NCBI RefSeq assembly: GCF_017488845.2 | Contig: NZ_CP083371.1 | Location: forward strand, 1,748,501 to 1,812,500 | DNA from: Ensifer canadensis | Lineage (GTDB): Bacteria; Pseudomonadota; Alphaproteobacteria; Rhizobiales; Rhizobiaceae | Direction: 5' to 3' | Length of the DNA: 64,000 nt | Shown: positions 1 to 8,053 of the stretch, piece by piece | How positions within the stretch are numbered: position 1 is the first letter of the stretch | Layout: each line of letters starts with the position of its first letter | Translations under genes and position numbers: made by a program | The notes under the pieces: model-generated | Databases searched by the model: none | The model's input: the letters and a program-made list of their open reading frames with translations, nothing else | Told to the model about the DNA's origin: nothing

Positions 1-409
1 TCACCGCCATCTCGCTCCGTCCGCAGGCTGATCCAGCCGGGCCGACATTGATGTCGGCGCCGACCGTTCGAACACCTTACGGATCTAGATTGAGACAGCA
101 TGGCATGCCGCGGCGGGCGAAGCGAAAGCGGCGGCTCCGACTTGGAGTCAGGCTCCCTCCGACAACGGTTTCTGGAAGATGGGATGCCTCACCCGGCACC
201 GTGGCCGAGCGGTTCTATCACTGAGGTAACATGACTCTGGCCGCGACAGATGCCTTTATACCCGCCCGTCGTACCGATTATCCTAGGCGCCGCCGCGTTC
301 GTGGCATTAACCGCAGGCAGTCCCACACCAAGGCGTACAGTGCTCTTTCATTGGAAAGCAACCGCTCGGCATCGACTTTGCGCGCCACCAATCGCGGTGG
401 CCTTCGGGG
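1..409. other. no gene recognised
   Basis: I see no convincing gene in these bases. Several overlapping open frames exist on the plus strand, but they are arginine-rich and look like chance frames of GC-rich DNA. A gene reaching in from the left edge cannot be excluded. Confidence 0.5.
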
Positions 410-619
410 TCAATGGGACTTCGCCCTCGTCGGCTCGGATCGTTTCCGCCCGCCATCGAGATTCAAGCTGAGCTGCACACCGCGGCTCAGTTTCGGCAAG
501 GGTGCCGTGAGGTCGATACGACCAAAAATCTGCTTGCGCCGCTCGCTGTCGCGCTCTCGCTTCAGGCGGGAGTCGGCGACGGCTGCCAGTGCGCGATTGA
601 TGATGTCAGTGCGGGTCAT
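410..619 (-). CDS. small hypothetical protein, probably SOS-controlled
   Basis: The product is 69 residues, charged and rich in Arg and Lys, with an N-terminal stretch (MTRTDIINRALAAV) that looks helical. I do not recognise a family. The start is supported by a GGAGAT ribosome-binding site a few bases upstream. A direct-repeat LexA box (GTTC-N7-GTTC, 637-651) lies 17 bases before the ATG, in the position to block transcription or initiation. A TTGACA-like hexamer is at 666-671. No other gene starts from this promoter, so either this short ORF is itself the SOS target or it is what remains of a longer SOS gene. The coding call rests on the promoter and ribosome-binding site rather than on homology. 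Confidence 0.5.
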   Translation of the reverse strand: MTRTDIINRALAAVADSRLKRERDSERRKQIFGRIDLTAPLPKLSRGVQLSLNLDGGRKRSEPTRAKSH

Positions 620-636
620 CGTTCATCTCCACATCT

Positions 637-651
637 GTTCTCTTTTTGTTC
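637..651 (-). promoter_or_regulatory. LexA (SOS) box, alphaproteobacterial type
   Basis: The sequence GTTC-TCTTTTT-GTTC is an exact match to the GTTC-N7-GTTC direct repeat used by LexA in Rhizobiales. It lies immediately upstream of the ribosome-binding site of the 69-residue minus-strand ORF. Confidence 0.75.
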
Positions 652-789
652 TATTTTTAGCAGAATGTCAAGTGAACAGATTCCAGGTCGAGAACAGCGG
701 CAACGCAAGCCGGTCGGCGCGACAGCAGCGCGTGAGCGGCGGGTCACCCCGGCAGCCGCTAAAGCGCGTCGCGATCTCCAGGATTCGCT

Positions 790-863
790 TGTTGCGCTTT
801 AAGCTCTGGTTTTTGCGCATGTCGTCATCGCAAAACCGCTGCGCACTTTTGCGCGACATGCTT
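790..863. repeat. rhizobial-type intergenic palindrome
   Basis: GCATGTCG (817-824) and CGACATGC (854-861) form the ends of a short palindrome with GCAAAA/TTTTGC inside it. This layout resembles the RIME-like mosaic repeats common between rhizobial genes. It abuts the stop codon of the VOC gene and could fold in its mRNA tail. The family assignment is from memory of such repeats, not from a search. Confidence 0.55.
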
Positions 864-1282
864 TAGAACGTGATCTTCACCGAACTGGCGCTGCGGTTCG
901 CCGGTCCGTGAAACACCGCCTCAATGTTGTTGCCATCCGGATCGAGCAGGAAGGCGGCGTAGTAACCTGGGTGATAGGGGCGTTCGCCGGGTGGCCCATT
1001 GTCCTTACCGCCGTTTTCAAGGCCGGCCCTGTGAAAGGCGTCGACCATGGTGCGGTCCCGGGCCTGGAACGCGAGATGATGGCGCCCGGTCAGCTTTCCC
1101 TGGGCCGCTTCGCTGTCGGCGGTCGAGACGAACAGCTCGTCGGCCCAGAAGTAGTCTTTGCCCTCGCCTCCCATCGGCACATCGAGAGCTTGAAACACGG
1201 CTTCGTAAAACCTCCGGCTGGCGCCGAGATCCTTGATCACGAGTTGAATATGGTCGATCAGCCGACCGCGGTGCAATTCCAT
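863..1282 (-). CDS. VOC family (glyoxalase/bleomycin-resistance fold) protein
   Basis: The product is 139 residues and contains a single vicinal-oxygen-chelate domain. The N-terminal motif (LIDHIQLVIKDLGASRRFY) gives the metal-ligand His, and the C-terminal FLLDPDGNNIEAV motif supplies the family's terminal Glu. Proteins of this size work as homodimers, as lyases, dioxygenases or resistance proteins, so the substrate cannot be read from sequence. I chose the internal ATG at 1282 because GGAGGA lies eight bases upstream; the longer frame adds 19 residues unlike the family. It stands alone, with a palindromic repeat just after its stop. Confidence 0.85.
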   Translation of the reverse strand: MELHRGRLIDHIQLVIKDLGASRRFYEAVFQALDVPMGGEGKDYFWADELFVSTADSEAAQGKLTGRHHLAFQARDRTMVDAFHRAGLENGGKDNGPPGERPYHPGYYAAFLLDPDGNNIEAVFHGPANRSASSVKITF

Positions 1283-1560
1283 CCGGAAATCCTCCGTTCG
1301 CAATCGGCAGAAATTTAGGTCCGACCTGAGGTCCGTCAATGGTGGCGGAGCATCGGCACCTTGGCCGCCTCAGGTCTCCGGGGCCGAAGACAGGATTTGG
1401 AATGTAAGGGCTTGAAATAGCCGCAATCGCTCGCCATATGGGGCATAACGAATTGATCGTTGAGCATAGACAGTCTCGGTGAGACGGATGTGTTCCGGTC
1501 AGAGTTTGCGCTAAACCGCTGACCACGGATGTACTGGCAGGGTAAAGCAGCGAACGGGAA

Positions 1561-1591
1561 AAGGTCGGCATTGCCGGCCTTTTTTGTTTTT
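1561..1591 (+). terminator. Rho-independent terminator without an evident gene
   Basis: AAGGTCGGC-ATT-GCCGGCCTT forms a 9-bp stem with one wobble, followed by a strong T-run (TTTTTTGTTTTT). The 280 bases upstream (from 1283) hold no plus-strand gene I can support, so this may end a small RNA. The rest of 1283-1806 appears non-coding. Confidence 0.7.
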
Positions 1592-1806
1592 GGGATCCCT
1601 CTGCCTCATCAAAATCCGAACAGATCGGTTGCGCTCGACTGCCTTTGTCTGGCAGAAGACCCGGGAACGCGATCGCCATCAGTTTTAGGGTGGGGTCGGG
1701 CGGGCGATTGACGTCTACCTCGCTGCCACGAGACCACGTGGCCGTTCACGAATTTTCCGCGGCATGAGCCGTCGGAATGGCGGCGCCGCTGACATGCGAA
1801 AGAGCC

Positions 1807-2280
1807 ATGATCTCATTCAGACCTATGCTTGAGAGCGAGTATGCTGGATATCTCGCCTATTTCATCCCCGACTATGCCACGGAGATCGCCGCCAACTACG
1901 GGCTCCCCGACGCAGACGCCCTCGCCCAGGCAACCGGTGAAATCGCCGAGGACCTGCCGCAAGGCGTCGGCACGCCAGGCAACGTCCTGCTGTGTCTGAT
2001 CGACAGCGAAAGCGCCGAGCATGTCGGCTATCTCTGGTATCGACCGGACGCAAAGGGCCGCTCAGCCTTCATCAGCGATTTCCATATTCTGCCCACCCAC
2101 CAGGGAAAAGGCCTTGGAAAGCTCGCGATCGAAGCACTTGAGGCCGAGCTCTTGGCAAACGGGTTCGACCAGATCAAATTGCGCGTCGCCGAAGACAACA
2201 GCCGCGCCCGGCATGTCTATGAGGCAACAGGGTTTCGGGTCACCGGCACCAATATGAGCAAGACGCTCAAGCCGCGCTAG
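1807..2280 (+). CDS. GNAT family N-acetyltransferase
   Basis: The product is 157 residues. The central segment (SDFHILPTHQGKGLGKLAIEAL) is the GNAT acetyl-CoA pyrophosphate-binding motif (Q/RxxGxG/A), and the C-terminal NSRARHVYEATGF is the usual motif B. The start at 1807 is preceded by GAAAGAG; the ATG at 1777 would add a ten-residue tail with no ribosome-binding site. The transferred substrate (small molecule or protein N-terminus) is unknown. The gene is isolated and faces the palindrome cluster at 2374-2482. Confidence 0.85.
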   Translation: MISFRPMLESEYAGYLAYFIPDYATEIAANYGLPDADALAQATGEIAEDLPQGVGTPGNVLLCLIDSESAEHVGYLWYRPDAKGRSAFISDFHILPTHQGKGLGKLAIEALEAELLANGFDQIKLRVAEDNSRARHVYEATGFRVTGTNMSKTLKPR

Positions 2281-2373
2281 AACTCAACGCATACTCAGAT
2301 ACGGCATCGGCGGTTGCCCCCGGTTACGATCCCATGCGGAACTTAAGCCGGCCGTCGTCGTTGGTACCTTGCT

Positions 2374-2482
2374 GCTGCATGTTTCCTTAAATCCTATTCG
2401 ATTTAAGGATAAAAACAGGCAGCCATTCAAAGTGCTACAGCGACCTTTGCGCGTCTAATAAGACGCGCAAAGGTCGCTGTAG
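2374..2482. repeat. composite palindromic intergenic element (RIME-like)
   Basis: Two perfect inverted repeats lie in series. The first is TCCTTAAATC (2384-2393) paired with GATTTAAGGA (2400-2409). The second is a 22-bp arm at 2435-2456 and 2461-2482 around a 4-base AATA loop, starting CTACAGCGACC. This arrangement resembles a mosaic element found between many rhizobial genes. It ends 20 bases before the DUF883-like gene and would be a very stable hairpin in its leader if transcription starts upstream. Confidence 0.75.
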
Positions 2483-2502
2483 AACAAACGAGGTGCAAAA
2501 AA

Positions 2503-2814
2503 ATGGCAAATGACATTCAGCGATCCGTCGAAGACCAGATTTCCGAGCTGCGGGCACAGGTTGCCGATCTGACACGATCGATCTCCGCACGCGCTGGCGA
2601 GGCTGCAGGCAGTGCCGCCGATCTGGCGGAGGACGCAAGAGGACGGGTGAGCTCGGCCGCACGTGTTGTGCGTACACAGGGACAAAGCGTTGTCGAAGCG
2701 GCAAAGGACAACCCGGGCACCGCGACGACGGTCGTCAGTACGGCGGGACTGATCGGCTTTGCCATCGGAGTCCTTGTCGGCGTGTCCTTCCAAAGCAACG
2801 CGCGGTGGCGATAG
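2503..2814 (+). CDS. DUF883/ElaB-like membrane-anchored protein
   Basis: The product is 103 residues. An amphipathic, probably coiled-coil region (about residues 5-70, rich in Ala, Glu and Arg) is followed by one hydrophobic segment (about residues 77-97, STAGLIGFAIGVLVGVSF) and a short basic tail. This is the layout of the DUF883/ElaB/YqjD family, which tethers to the inner membrane by the C-terminus and in Escherichia coli binds ribosomes in stationary phase. The function here is inferred from that layout only. The gene sits directly downstream of a 22-bp perfect hairpin, with AGGTG before the ATG. Confidence 0.7.
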   Translation: MANDIQRSVEDQISELRAQVADLTRSISARAGEAAGSAADLAEDARGRVSSAARVVRTQGQSVVEAAKDNPGTATTVVSTAGLIGFAIGVLVGVSFQSNARWR

Positions 2815-2866
2815 CAGGCAAAGCCTGAGGTTGACCCTTCCGTCAACCGCAGGGTCAGGCGCTACT

Positions 2867-3364
2867 CTATTGCATCGGCATGTTCACCAACAGGGTGCCG
2901 GCCACCCCGAGCCCAATCAGGATGAAATGGGTGATCTGCATGGTCTCCTGACGGACATAGTAGGCAAACCAGGCACCGCCGAGCAGCATGATCAGGCTGA
3001 GAGCGATGAAGGCTGCGAGAGCGAGGTTCGCCCATATCATCGCGGCGGCACCGTCCGATAGTCCGAAGAATGTGCCGATAAGCATGATGGCGGCCGCCGC
3101 CAAAAGCATCATGGTTGCCACCTCCATCACCAGAACGAAGCTGAAGACCATACGATGCCACACAGCGTTCGTTACACGGCGCGACAACAGCGGTGTACGG
3201 ATGGGCGGTTCCTGATCGAAGAGCTGCATGCCCATCAGCATACCAACCGCAAAGACGCCATTGCGAAATGCGACGACGTTGTTGAGGACGATAACGGCAA
3301 GCCAGAGCGCGAGCCCGGAGAGCAGTACGGCTTTGATCAGAAGAAGCGAGGTTGGTTGAGTCAT
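2867..3364 (-). CDS. DUF2165 family small integral membrane protein
   Basis: The product is 165 residues with four hydrophobic segments (about residues 8-28, 65-95, 100-125 and 140-160). The N-terminal region (KAVLLSGLALWLAVIVLNNV) and the QETMQITHFI segment near the end match the DUF2165 family as I know it. Its biochemical role is unknown. I start it at 3364 (GGTGAT upstream); the frame is open for another 54 codons, but that part lacks membrane-protein character. It is monocistronic. Confidence 0.75.
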   Translation of the reverse strand: MTQPTSLLLIKAVLLSGLALWLAVIVLNNVVAFRNGVFAVGMLMGMQLFDQEPPIRTPLLSRRVTNAVWHRMVFSFVLVMEVATMMLLAAAAIMLIGTFFGLSDGAAAMIWANLALAAFIALSLIMLLGGAWFAYYVRQETMQITHFILIGLGVAGTLLVNMPMQ

Positions 3365-3757
3365 TTCGATATCACCATGGGTTGGGCCTGCACGCTCAAG
3401 CGCGATACCTTGATGACGATCGGCAGTGGCCGCCCGTGACACCCGAATGACGCTTTTTTCGCTCAGCGTCGCTTTTTCCATGCGGACGGAGGCTGTCCAC
3501 AGCTTGAGCAATAAGTTGGGGATCAACCGGCAGCCCGCGATGTGCCCGCTCCCGACGCGTCTGGACGCCTTATTGAGGCCACGAAAGCAGTGGCACCATT
3601 CCTGTCGGCGGGCCTAAGACCCATTGCCTTGCGCGGGATCGAACGAGGGCCTGCGCAAGGCATGATCGGCAAGGCGCCTGTCGCCAGTATCTATCAGAGC
3701 GAGTGATGTCAGAGGCCGCCTATTACGGCTATGGCGCTTGCCTGCGCAATTCGGCGA
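3365..3757. other. no gene recognised
   Basis: No credible gene is visible in this 393-base gap. A short plus-strand frame near 3570-3706 ends in TGA and reads like a degraded C-terminus, but I cannot name it. Confidence 0.5.
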
Positions 3758-4180
3758 TTAGCGGCGTCGTTGAGTCAGCGCCATGCCTGCCAGGATCAGA
3801 ACCACGCCAAGGGCGCTTGCAAGGAAGGTTGCGGATGTTCCCCGCAACAGATCGAGCGCCACGCCCGAGACCATCTGCCCGCCGATCACCAGCAGGGCGG
3901 TATTGACGGCACCGATGCGCGCGATGAGCCAGCTGCCGGCGGCAACGAAGACCACACCGATCGAACCACCGAGATAGGCGTGCCAAGGCGCGTCCGCAGC
4001 GCCCGCCGGGATCAGCCCGCCGACCGACAGCCCAAGAATGCTCAACGCGACGAAGCCGACGACATGGTTCCAGAACGATGCGATCAGCGGTGACGTCGAG
4101 AGACTGAGCCGGCCATTGACCTGCCGGCTGACACCAACAAGCACACCGGCGAGACAGGCGAGAAGGATCGGCAAGGTCAT
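3758..4180 (-). CDS. DMT-superfamily YdcZ/DUF606 membrane protein (subunit B)
   Basis: The product is 140 residues with four to five hydrophobic segments. The N-terminal LACLAGVLVGVSRQVNGRLS stretch and the later GSIGVVFVAAGSWLIARIG stretch are typical of the YdcZ (DUF606) half-size drug/metabolite transporters. It overlaps the upstream paralogue by four bases (ATGA, 4177-4180), so the two are translated together and probably form a heteromer. The transported substrate is unknown. Confidence 0.8.
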   Translation of the reverse strand: MTLPILLACLAGVLVGVSRQVNGRLSLSTSPLIASFWNHVVGFVALSILGLSVGGLIPAGAADAPWHAYLGGSIGVVFVAAGSWLIARIGAVNTALLVIGGQMVSGVALDLLRGTSATFLASALGVVLILAGMALTQRRR

Positions 4181-4662
4181 GCGCTGCCTCTGCCGAACAG
4201 GATGATAAGGGCGCTGCCGGCAACGATCAGTGCCATGGCTGCCAGATCGCGGCGATCCGGGCGGCGCATCGGCAGGCCGAACAGCCCCCAGCGATCCGCA
4301 GCGATGCTGAATACCACCTGGCCCGCCAGCCCCAAGGCAAGAGTCCCGGATAGTGCAAGCGGTGAGTTCACGGCAAAAGAGGTCAACATGACGGTCACGC
4401 CGCCGGAAATCCCGCCAAGATAGGCCCAGAGCGGCGCATGCGGTTTCGTCCCGGCATTCCGGTTGCGCCAGGGATAAAGCATGGCGAGCATCACAAGCGC
4501 CGCCACAGTCCCCGTGCCATGCGCCGCCCAGGACGAGAACAACGCGTTGCCGTAGCGTCCCAGTTCGCCGTTGAAGTGAACCATGAGGGTCAAGAGCCCG
4601 CCGGTACCAAAGGCGGCCAGGAGATGCAGCGGATTGAGTGGGTGCCCGGAGGGACTGGTCAT
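4177..4662 (-). CDS. DMT-superfamily YdcZ/DUF606 membrane protein (subunit A)
   Basis: The product is 161 residues with about five membrane segments, and is a diverged paralogue of the gene it overlaps. The N-terminal GTGGLLTLMVHFNGELGRYG parallels the partner's VNGRLS region, and GTLALGLAGQVVFSIAADRWG is the second family hallmark. The start at 4662 is preferred; the frame extends 12 codons further to 4698 but that adds a Cys/His-rich tail not usual for a membrane start. The pair forms a two-gene operon of unknown specificity. Confidence 0.8.
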   Translation of the reverse strand: MTSPSGHPLNPLHLLAAFGTGGLLTLMVHFNGELGRYGNALFSSWAAHGTGTVAALVMLAMLYPWRNRNAGTKPHAPLWAYLGGISGGVTVMLTSFAVNSPLALSGTLALGLAGQVVFSIAADRWGLFGLPMRRPDRRDLAAMALIVAGSALIILFGRGSA

Positions 4663-4947
4663 GAAGGGGTGCTCGCAACAGAATCGGTCATGCGACAATC
4701 ATCACCTGCCGATTGCCTTTCCTCCAGAGACTTCGATGACAGACTGACAGCTTTCACTCGGTTTCGCCCAACAACCCGACTGGCTGCAGTTTCGCCTTGC
4801 GATGTTCTGCGCGGGGCCGCCCGGCGGCGTCTACGGCGTGGGCGCCACAGGCGGCATCACCTATATGAGGACGATACACCACCGGCTGCAATACGAACTG
4901 CACGATCACGCCCGCTTTCCAGGCGTGATCCCGGGCAGCCGAAACAT

Positions 4948-6378
4948 TCAGCGCCCGGGGATCCAGGTGATGAAACGGACGAGTTTGTCCGTCAGCCCCT
5001 TGTACGGCGGCGAGATCAAATCGCTCGGCGCCGGATCGTATTTTCTGAGCACCGACATCGACTTGGAAAAGGTCAGGAACCCTTCCCTGCCGTGGTAGTG
5101 GCCCATGCCGCTCGCCCCGACACCGCCGAAAGGCATGTCGTTGCAGGCAAACTGGTAGAGCGTATCGTTGACGCAAACGCCACCGGCAACGATACGGGCG
5201 AGGATCGCTTCGATCTCGGCCGCATCTGCGCTGAAGCAATAAAGCGCCAGCGGCCGATCGCGACCGAGCACATAGCCGATCGCCTCGGCCGGGGTGCGAT
5301 AGCCGATGACCGGCAGGATCGGCCCGAAGATCTCCTCGCGCATAACCGCGCTGTCTTGGTCCGGATCGAGCACTACGGTGGGCTCGAGCATTCGCACCCG
5401 CGACGGTGGCATCTGTTTCATGTCCAGCAGCGAAACCAGTTCGTATCCGCGCGCGCGCGCATCGTTTACCAGAGTGGCGAGGCGGTCGTGCTGGGCTTCG
5501 TTGATGATCGACGTGTAGTCCTCATAACCGTTGCCGGCACCGTAGCGCTCGCCCATCTGCTGCTTCAGCAGGGTGACGAAAGCATCGCGTTTGCTCTCAT
5601 GAACAAGGACATAGTCCGGCGCGATGCAGGTTTGGCCGGCATTGAAGAACTTGCCGGTGGCGATGCGGTTCGCAGCACGCGGCAAATCCGCCGTCTCCCC
5701 GACGATGGCGGGTGATTTGCCGCCGAGCTCCAGCGTGACCGGGGTCAAATTTTGAGCGGCAGCCGCCATCACCTTACGGCCAACGGCGGTGGAGCCGGTG
5801 AAGAACAGATGGTCGAACGGCAGGGCGGAAAAGGCCGCCGAGAGATCAGCACCGCCGAGCACCACCGTCGCGCGCGTGTCTGGGAAAACATCGGCGATGA
5901 GCGTGCGCAAAAACTCCGACGTGCGCGGCGTATGTTCGGACGGCTTGAGAAGCACATGATTGCCGGCACCGATCGCCGCGACCAGAGGCGCGAGCGCCAG
6001 ATTGACCGGGTAGTTCCACGGCGAAATGATCCCGACGACACCAAGCGGAACGAACCGAATTTCTGCCTTTGCCGGCCAGAGCTTCCATCCGGCCGCCCGG
6101 CGTTCGGGCTTCATCCAGGCCTTGAGTCTGGCCAGCGTGTGATCGATCTCCGAAAGAACCACGCTGCCTTCGCCGAGCAGCGTCTCGTGAACTGAGCGAT
6201 GGCCGAAATCGGCGCTGACCGCCTTCGACATCTCATCCAGGCGCTCGCGGAAAAGACGGCGCAGACGCTTCAGATCGTCCCGGCGCTGCTCGTAGGACGG
6301 ACGCTGTTCGAGCCAGGCGGCACGCAGCCGCTCGAAGCTGGGCTGCAGCTGAAACGGATGGTTATCTTGCATGCGCAT
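4948..6378 (-). CDS. coniferyl-aldehyde-dehydrogenase-like NAD(P) aldehyde dehydrogenase
   Basis: The product is about 476 residues and belongs to the class 3/coniferyl aldehyde dehydrogenase branch, which lacks the N-terminal extension of larger ALDHs. Visible motifs are IISPWNYPVNLAL (cofactor/oxyanion region), FFTGSTAVGRKVM (NAD-binding turn), VTLELGGKSPAIV (general-base Glu) and FFNAGQTCIAPDYVLV (catalytic Cys). It oxidises an aldehyde to the acid. Its start (6378 or 6372) lies inside the 3' end of the yhhN-like gene, so the two are translationally coupled. The partner's predicted product is a fatty aldehyde, which would make this the scavenging step. That link is inference. Confidence 0.85.
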   Translation of the reverse strand: MRMQDNHPFQLQPSFERLRAAWLEQRPSYEQRRDDLKRLRRLFRERLDEMSKAVSADFGHRSVHETLLGEGSVVLSEIDHTLARLKAWMKPERRAAGWKLWPAKAEIRFVPLGVVGIISPWNYPVNLALAPLVAAIGAGNHVLLKPSEHTPRTSEFLRTLIADVFPDTRATVVLGGADLSAAFSALPFDHLFFTGSTAVGRKVMAAAAQNLTPVTLELGGKSPAIVGETADLPRAANRIATGKFFNAGQTCIAPDYVLVHESKRDAFVTLLKQQMGERYGAGNGYEDYTSIINEAQHDRLATLVNDARARGYELVSLLDMKQMPPSRVRMLEPTVVLDPDQDSAVMREEIFGPILPVIGYRTPAEAIGYVLGRDRPLALYCFSADAAEIEAILARIVAGGVCVNDTLYQFACNDMPFGGVGASGMGHYHGREGFLTFSKSMSVLRKYDPAPSDLISPPYKGLTDKLVRFITWIPGR

Positions 6379-7078
6379 TGCCTTTAGTCGAGCGCGCGAA
6401 CAGCCATTGCGCCGTGTAGTAGGTACCCAGCACCCAGACGGCATTATAGGGAATGTTCCAGCGGAACCGCCCATAGGCAAGCAGCGTGTCGCTGACCATG
6501 AAGAACAGGCCGCCGAGGGCTGCCGACCGCGCGGCGGATTTCTGCGGCGCTCCAACCGCCAGCTGTCGATCACGGGAAATTGCCTGTGCGGCCATTGCTG
6601 CCAGCGCCAGCGCATAGATGACAACGGGAAGGCGCATACCGGGCGGCAAGGACGACCACAATCCGGTAATGACGATCAAACCGATCCCTGCGAAGATCGC
6701 GAATATCCCCTTGTCGGCGGCAAAGCGGCTATCGCGGGTCAGCGCCCAGATATAGGCGCAGTGGGTCAGGAGAAAGCAGACGAGGCCGGCGAGGAAATAG
6801 TCGCCCGGCAACATCAGAAAGAAGTCGCCTGCCGCCGCAAAGGCGAGCCCGGCGACAATCGCCAGCCCATAGGCCCGCGATGGCGGGCCGATGTTGCGTA
6901 GAACAGCAATGAGCAAAAGTATCGTTGCCGTCGGCTTGGTGACGTAATGCAACCACCGCCAGCCGGATTGATCGCCGCCGGCCAAGAGACTGCCGATGAT
7001 GGCGAGAACCGCGCAAACGGCAAACAGCGCATAGATCGATGCGTTGTTTCGCGCGCTCAAAGTACTGCTCTGCCTCAT
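6362..7078 (-). CDS. YhhN/TMEM86-family lysoplasmalogenase-like membrane protein
   Basis: The product is 238 residues with about eight hydrophobic helices. The KPTATILLL segment (near residue 50) and the AAAGDFFLMLPGDYFLAGLV segment carry the conserved Asp pair of the YhhN family, and FMVSDTLLAYGRF matches its C-terminal signature. Characterised members hydrolyse the vinyl-ether bond of lysoplasmalogen, releasing a fatty aldehyde. It is the first gene of a two-gene operon and overlaps the aldehyde dehydrogenase start by about 17 bases. GAGGGAC precedes the ATG at 7078. Confidence 0.8.
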   Translation of the reverse strand: MRQSSTLSARNNASIYALFAVCAVLAIIGSLLAGGDQSGWRWLHYVTKPTATILLLIAVLRNIGPPSRAYGLAIVAGLAFAAAGDFFLMLPGDYFLAGLVCFLLTHCAYIWALTRDSRFAADKGIFAIFAGIGLIVITGLWSSLPPGMRLPVVIYALALAAMAAQAISRDRQLAVGAPQKSAARSAALGGLFFMVSDTLLAYGRFRWNIPYNAVWVLGTYYTAQWLFARSTKGNAHAR

Positions 7079-7418
7079 GCCCGTCCCTCGTTATCAGCGA
7101 GACTGGCTCGCCCTTATTGCCCAACAACGACCGGCATCGCCGATCCGCAACCGTTTATTCGAGGGACTGTAGTCAAGCCCCGGATATTGTCCATAGCTGA
7201 ACAAATATGGAGGCGCTGTTCCTTGCGCGTAAGGCTGAGTGGAATCCATTTCTAGTGCCGCCCGGCATCCGTCTGCATCGGAGAAGCAATTGGTTGGCGA
7301 TCAGCGGTGTTCGCTACCGGCGAATGCTTTCTATAATTATCACTACATATTTCTGCGGTCAGGGTTGCGGGAGATATTTTTGCTATTTATATAAACTTCA
7401 CTACAGAAAGGAGTGCTC
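7079..7418. other. divergent promoter region
   Basis: This holds the promoters for the yhhN-like gene (minus) and tetR gene (plus). The 3' half (7330-7405) is AT-rich, as expected for a promoter. No gene and no clear palindrome were resolved. Confidence 0.4.
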
Positions 7419-8045
7419 ATGGCGACCAGGGGACGGCCACGTGGTTTCGACCGCGATCTTGCGCTTCAAAAAATCACGGAGGTGTTTTGGGCGAAGGGTT
7501 ACGAGGCCGCCCAGCTCAACGACCTGACGGCGGCAATCGGCATCACGCCGCCGAGCTTCTACGCCGCGTTCGGGTCGAAGGAAGCCGCGTTTCGCGAGGC
7601 GGTCAGCCTCTATGCCGCGACAGCAGGATCGGGCCCGATGCGCGCACTCGATGAGGGTGAAACGGCGCGACAGGCGATACGCGCGATGCTTCTCGCCAGT
7701 ATCGAGGTCGCGCTTAGGGCACCGCAATCGAACGGCTGCCTGTTGATTCTCGGCGTGATGAATTGCCAGCCAGAAACCGGGCCACTCTACGACCTGCTCA
7801 AAGGCATAAGGAAAGAAACGGTGGAGCGCGTACACGCAAGGCTGGAGCGCGGCGTGGCCGACGGCGACCTCCCGCAAACCACCGACATACCGACACTGGC
7901 GACCTATTACGGTGCCATGATGCAAGCCATTTCCATGCAGGCCCGCGATGGCGCGACCCGACAGGAGCTCGAAGCCCTCGTCGGTCCATCCCTCGCCGCA
8001 CTGCAGGGAATACCGGCTGCCGATCAAGAAGTCTCAACACCTTGA
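7419..8045 (+). CDS. TetR/AcrR family transcriptional regulator
   Basis: The product is 208 residues. The N-terminal TetR helix-turn-helix spans about residues 10-55 (ITEVFWAKGYEAAQLNDLTAAIGITPPSFYAAFGSKEAAF), and the rest is the ligand-binding/dimerisation domain. I place the start at the ATG at 7419 behind AGGAG; the GTG at 7413 overlaps that ribosome-binding site. It is followed by a RidA-type gene eight bases later, so the two form an operon. The regulator probably controls its own promoter. The inducer is unknown. Confidence 0.88.
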   Translation: MATRGRPRGFDRDLALQKITEVFWAKGYEAAQLNDLTAAIGITPPSFYAAFGSKEAAFREAVSLYAATAGSGPMRALDEGETARQAIRAMLLASIEVALRAPQSNGCLLILGVMNCQPETGPLYDLLKGIRKETVERVHARLERGVADGDLPQTTDIPTLATYYGAMMQAISMQARDGATRQELEALVGPSLAALQGIPAADQEVSTP

Positions 8046-8053
8046 GAAAGAAT

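Noticed and set aside
231..866. 211-codon plus-strand frame
   Set aside because: It is Arg/Ser-rich without family features and runs antisense through the LexA-box/69-residue ORF and a repeat.
4438..5715. 425-codon plus-strand frame
   Set aside because: It is a shadow of the YdcZ and aldehyde dehydrogenase genes on the other strand.
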